This document shows positions 4,935 to 5,800 of a DNA stretch of 5,800 nt, piece after piece. Source of the DNA: Spirochaetes bacterium RBG_16_67_19. Its GTDB lineage: Bacteria > Spirochaetota > Spirochaetia > SZUA-6 > DRHE01. The translations under genes were made by a program, and so were the position numbers. Under the pieces are notes generated by a model. That model was not told the DNA's origin. It saw only the letters and a program-made list of their open reading frames with translations, and did no database searches. The stretch is from contig MIBK01000216.1 of assembly GCA_001829505.1 (NCBI GenBank), positions 470 through 6,269 of the forward strand. The letters are read 5' to 3'. Positions within the stretch are counted from its first letter, which is position 1. Every line of letters starts with the position of its first letter.

Positions 4935-5800
4935 ATGTCCGGCATGCAGGACAACGCAGCGCTCATCGCCATGAAGGCCCAGAAGGTCGAGATCACCGAG
5001 TCGGTCATCTATGAGCGGCTGGCGGACGCCGCCCGGGACCCGAAGAACGCCAAGGTGCTGCGCTCCATCGCCGGGGAGGAGAAGCGGCACGCCGCCATCT
5101 GGAGGAAAGCGGCGGGGGCCGAGGCCAGGCCCGCGCGCCTCAAGGTGTTCTGGGTGGTGCTGCTGGCCCGAACCTTCGGGCTCACCTTCGTGCTCAAGCG
5201 CATGGAGCGTAAGGAAGGCACCGGCTCGCGCTACTACGACGGCCTGGCCGCGGAGTTCCCGCAGGCCAGAAAGCTGGGACAGGAGGAGTCACGGCACGAA
5301 AAGGCCCTCCTGAACATGCTGGACGAGGAGCTTCTGCAGTACGTGGGCTCCATCGTGCTGGGGTTGAACGACGCCCTGGTGGAGCTGACCGGCGCGCTGG
5401 CCGGCTTCACCCTGGCGCTGGGCAACACCCGGATCATCTCCCTGGCGGGCCTGATCACCGGCATCTCGGCCGCTTTTTCCATGGCGGCCTCGGACTACCT
5501 CTCCACCAAGGCCGAGGGGGACCCTCGCGCGGCCAAGTCCGCGGTGTACACCGGCGTGGCCTATCTGCTCACGGTCATTGTGCTGATCCTGCCCTTCCTG
5601 CTGCTGTCCAACAAATTCCTCTGCTTGGGCATCACCCTGGCCGTGGTGATCGCGATCATCGGCCTGTTCAACTACTACCTCTCGGTGGCCAAGGACGTGG
5701 ACTTCAAACGGCGCTTCCTGGAGATGGGGGCGATCAGCCTGGGGGTGGCGGCCTTCTCCTTCTTCATCGGCTTTCTGCTCAAGAAGGCTCTGGGCATCGA
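4935..5800 (+). CDS. Ferritin-like (rubrerythrin-type) / VIT1-CCC1 fusion membrane protein, MbfA-like; 3' end cut by the window edge
   Basis: Likely binds iron in a cytoplasmic diiron four-helix domain and moves Fe2+ or Mn2+ across the membrane through a VIT domain; the relative MbfA of rhizobia is an iron exporter. 288 residues are visible. The N-terminal domain (about 1-132) keeps a full set of candidate ligands: Glu22 (or Glu19), Glu49 and His52 (EEKRH), Glu91 and Glu94 (MERKE), Glu118 and His121 (EESRH). The VIT domain follows, with about five hydrophobic segments (about 137-163, 166-190, 203-224, 228-250, 263-283), GLNDALVELTG (143-153) with Asp146 and SMAASDYLSTKAE (182-194) with Met183, at the places of the transport residues of plant VIT1. 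The loop between segments 2 and 3 is only about 12 residues, so the metal-binding insert of plant VIT1 is absent. Start choice is uncertain: ATG 4911 (touching the methylase stop), 4935 or 4944 are in frame; 4935 has GGAGGT upstream. Confidence 0.88.
   Translation, partial: MSGMQDNAALIAMKAQKVEITESVIYERLADAARDPKNAKVLRSIAGEEKRHAAIWRKAAGAEARPARLKVFWVVLLARTFGLTFVLKRMERKEGTGSRYYDGLAAEFPQARKLGQEESRHEKALLNMLDEELLQYVGSIVLGLNDALVELTGALAGFTLALGNTRIISLAGLITGISAAFSMAASDYLSTKAEGDPRAAKSAVYTGVAYLLTVIVLILPFLLLSNKFLCLGITLAVVIAIIGLFNYYLSVAKDVDFKRRFLEMGAISLGVAAFSFFIGFLLKKALGI

Overview
The window is a GC-rich (about two thirds G+C by eye), very compact stretch of bacterial chromosome. It carries five protein genes, two of them cut by the window edges, and no RNA gene, insertion sequence or CRISPR array. 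The longest non-coding gap is about 50 bp. The lineage cannot be fixed from the sequence. High GC, an N4-cytosine-type methylase and a rubrerythrin-VIT iron protein of a kind I associate with anaerobes and thermophiles suggest a GC-rich anaerobic or thermophilic bacterium (inference only).

Layout: (1) 1-560, minus: N-terminal 186 residues of a LysE-family amino-acid exporter. (2) 603-1133, plus: a short FMN nitroreductase-family protein. It is divergent from the exporter, with fully overlapping promoters between them. (3) 1134-2312, minus: a complete PLP-dependent fold-type-I aminotransferase of the LysN/2-aminoadipate/aromatic type. Its stop codon directly abuts the nitroreductase stop. (4) 2363-3814, plus: a MocR-type regulator (GntR winged helix plus aminotransferase domain), divergent from the aminotransferase. 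(5) 3847-4911, plus: a beta-class DNA methyltransferase with an SPPY motif, with its own sigma70-like promoter and no restriction gene visible. (6) 4935 to the right edge, plus: a ferritin-like/VIT fusion of the MbfA type (iron storage or export).

The best-supported functional unit is the aminotransferase-MocR pair. The 50-bp intergenic region holds two opposed extended -10 promoters, a dyad, and a strong direct repeat (CCnGGnATAACAGATnC twice, 31 bp apart, three helical turns). This is the expected operator layout for a dimeric MocR regulator, and it covers the regulator's own promoter and first codons. A PLP- or amino-acid-responsive switch controlling the aminotransferase, and perhaps the nearby exporter, is a reasonable inference.

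A second theme is that four of the five genes have a recognisable -10 element only 7-13 nt upstream of the start codon and no Shine-Dalgarno sequence. This implies leaderless or near-leaderless mRNAs. The fifth gene, coupled behind the methylase, has the only GGAGGT in the window that lies just upstream of a start codon. A third point is a cluster of three helically phased GGGAWTCCC-like palindromes just inside the methylase gene.
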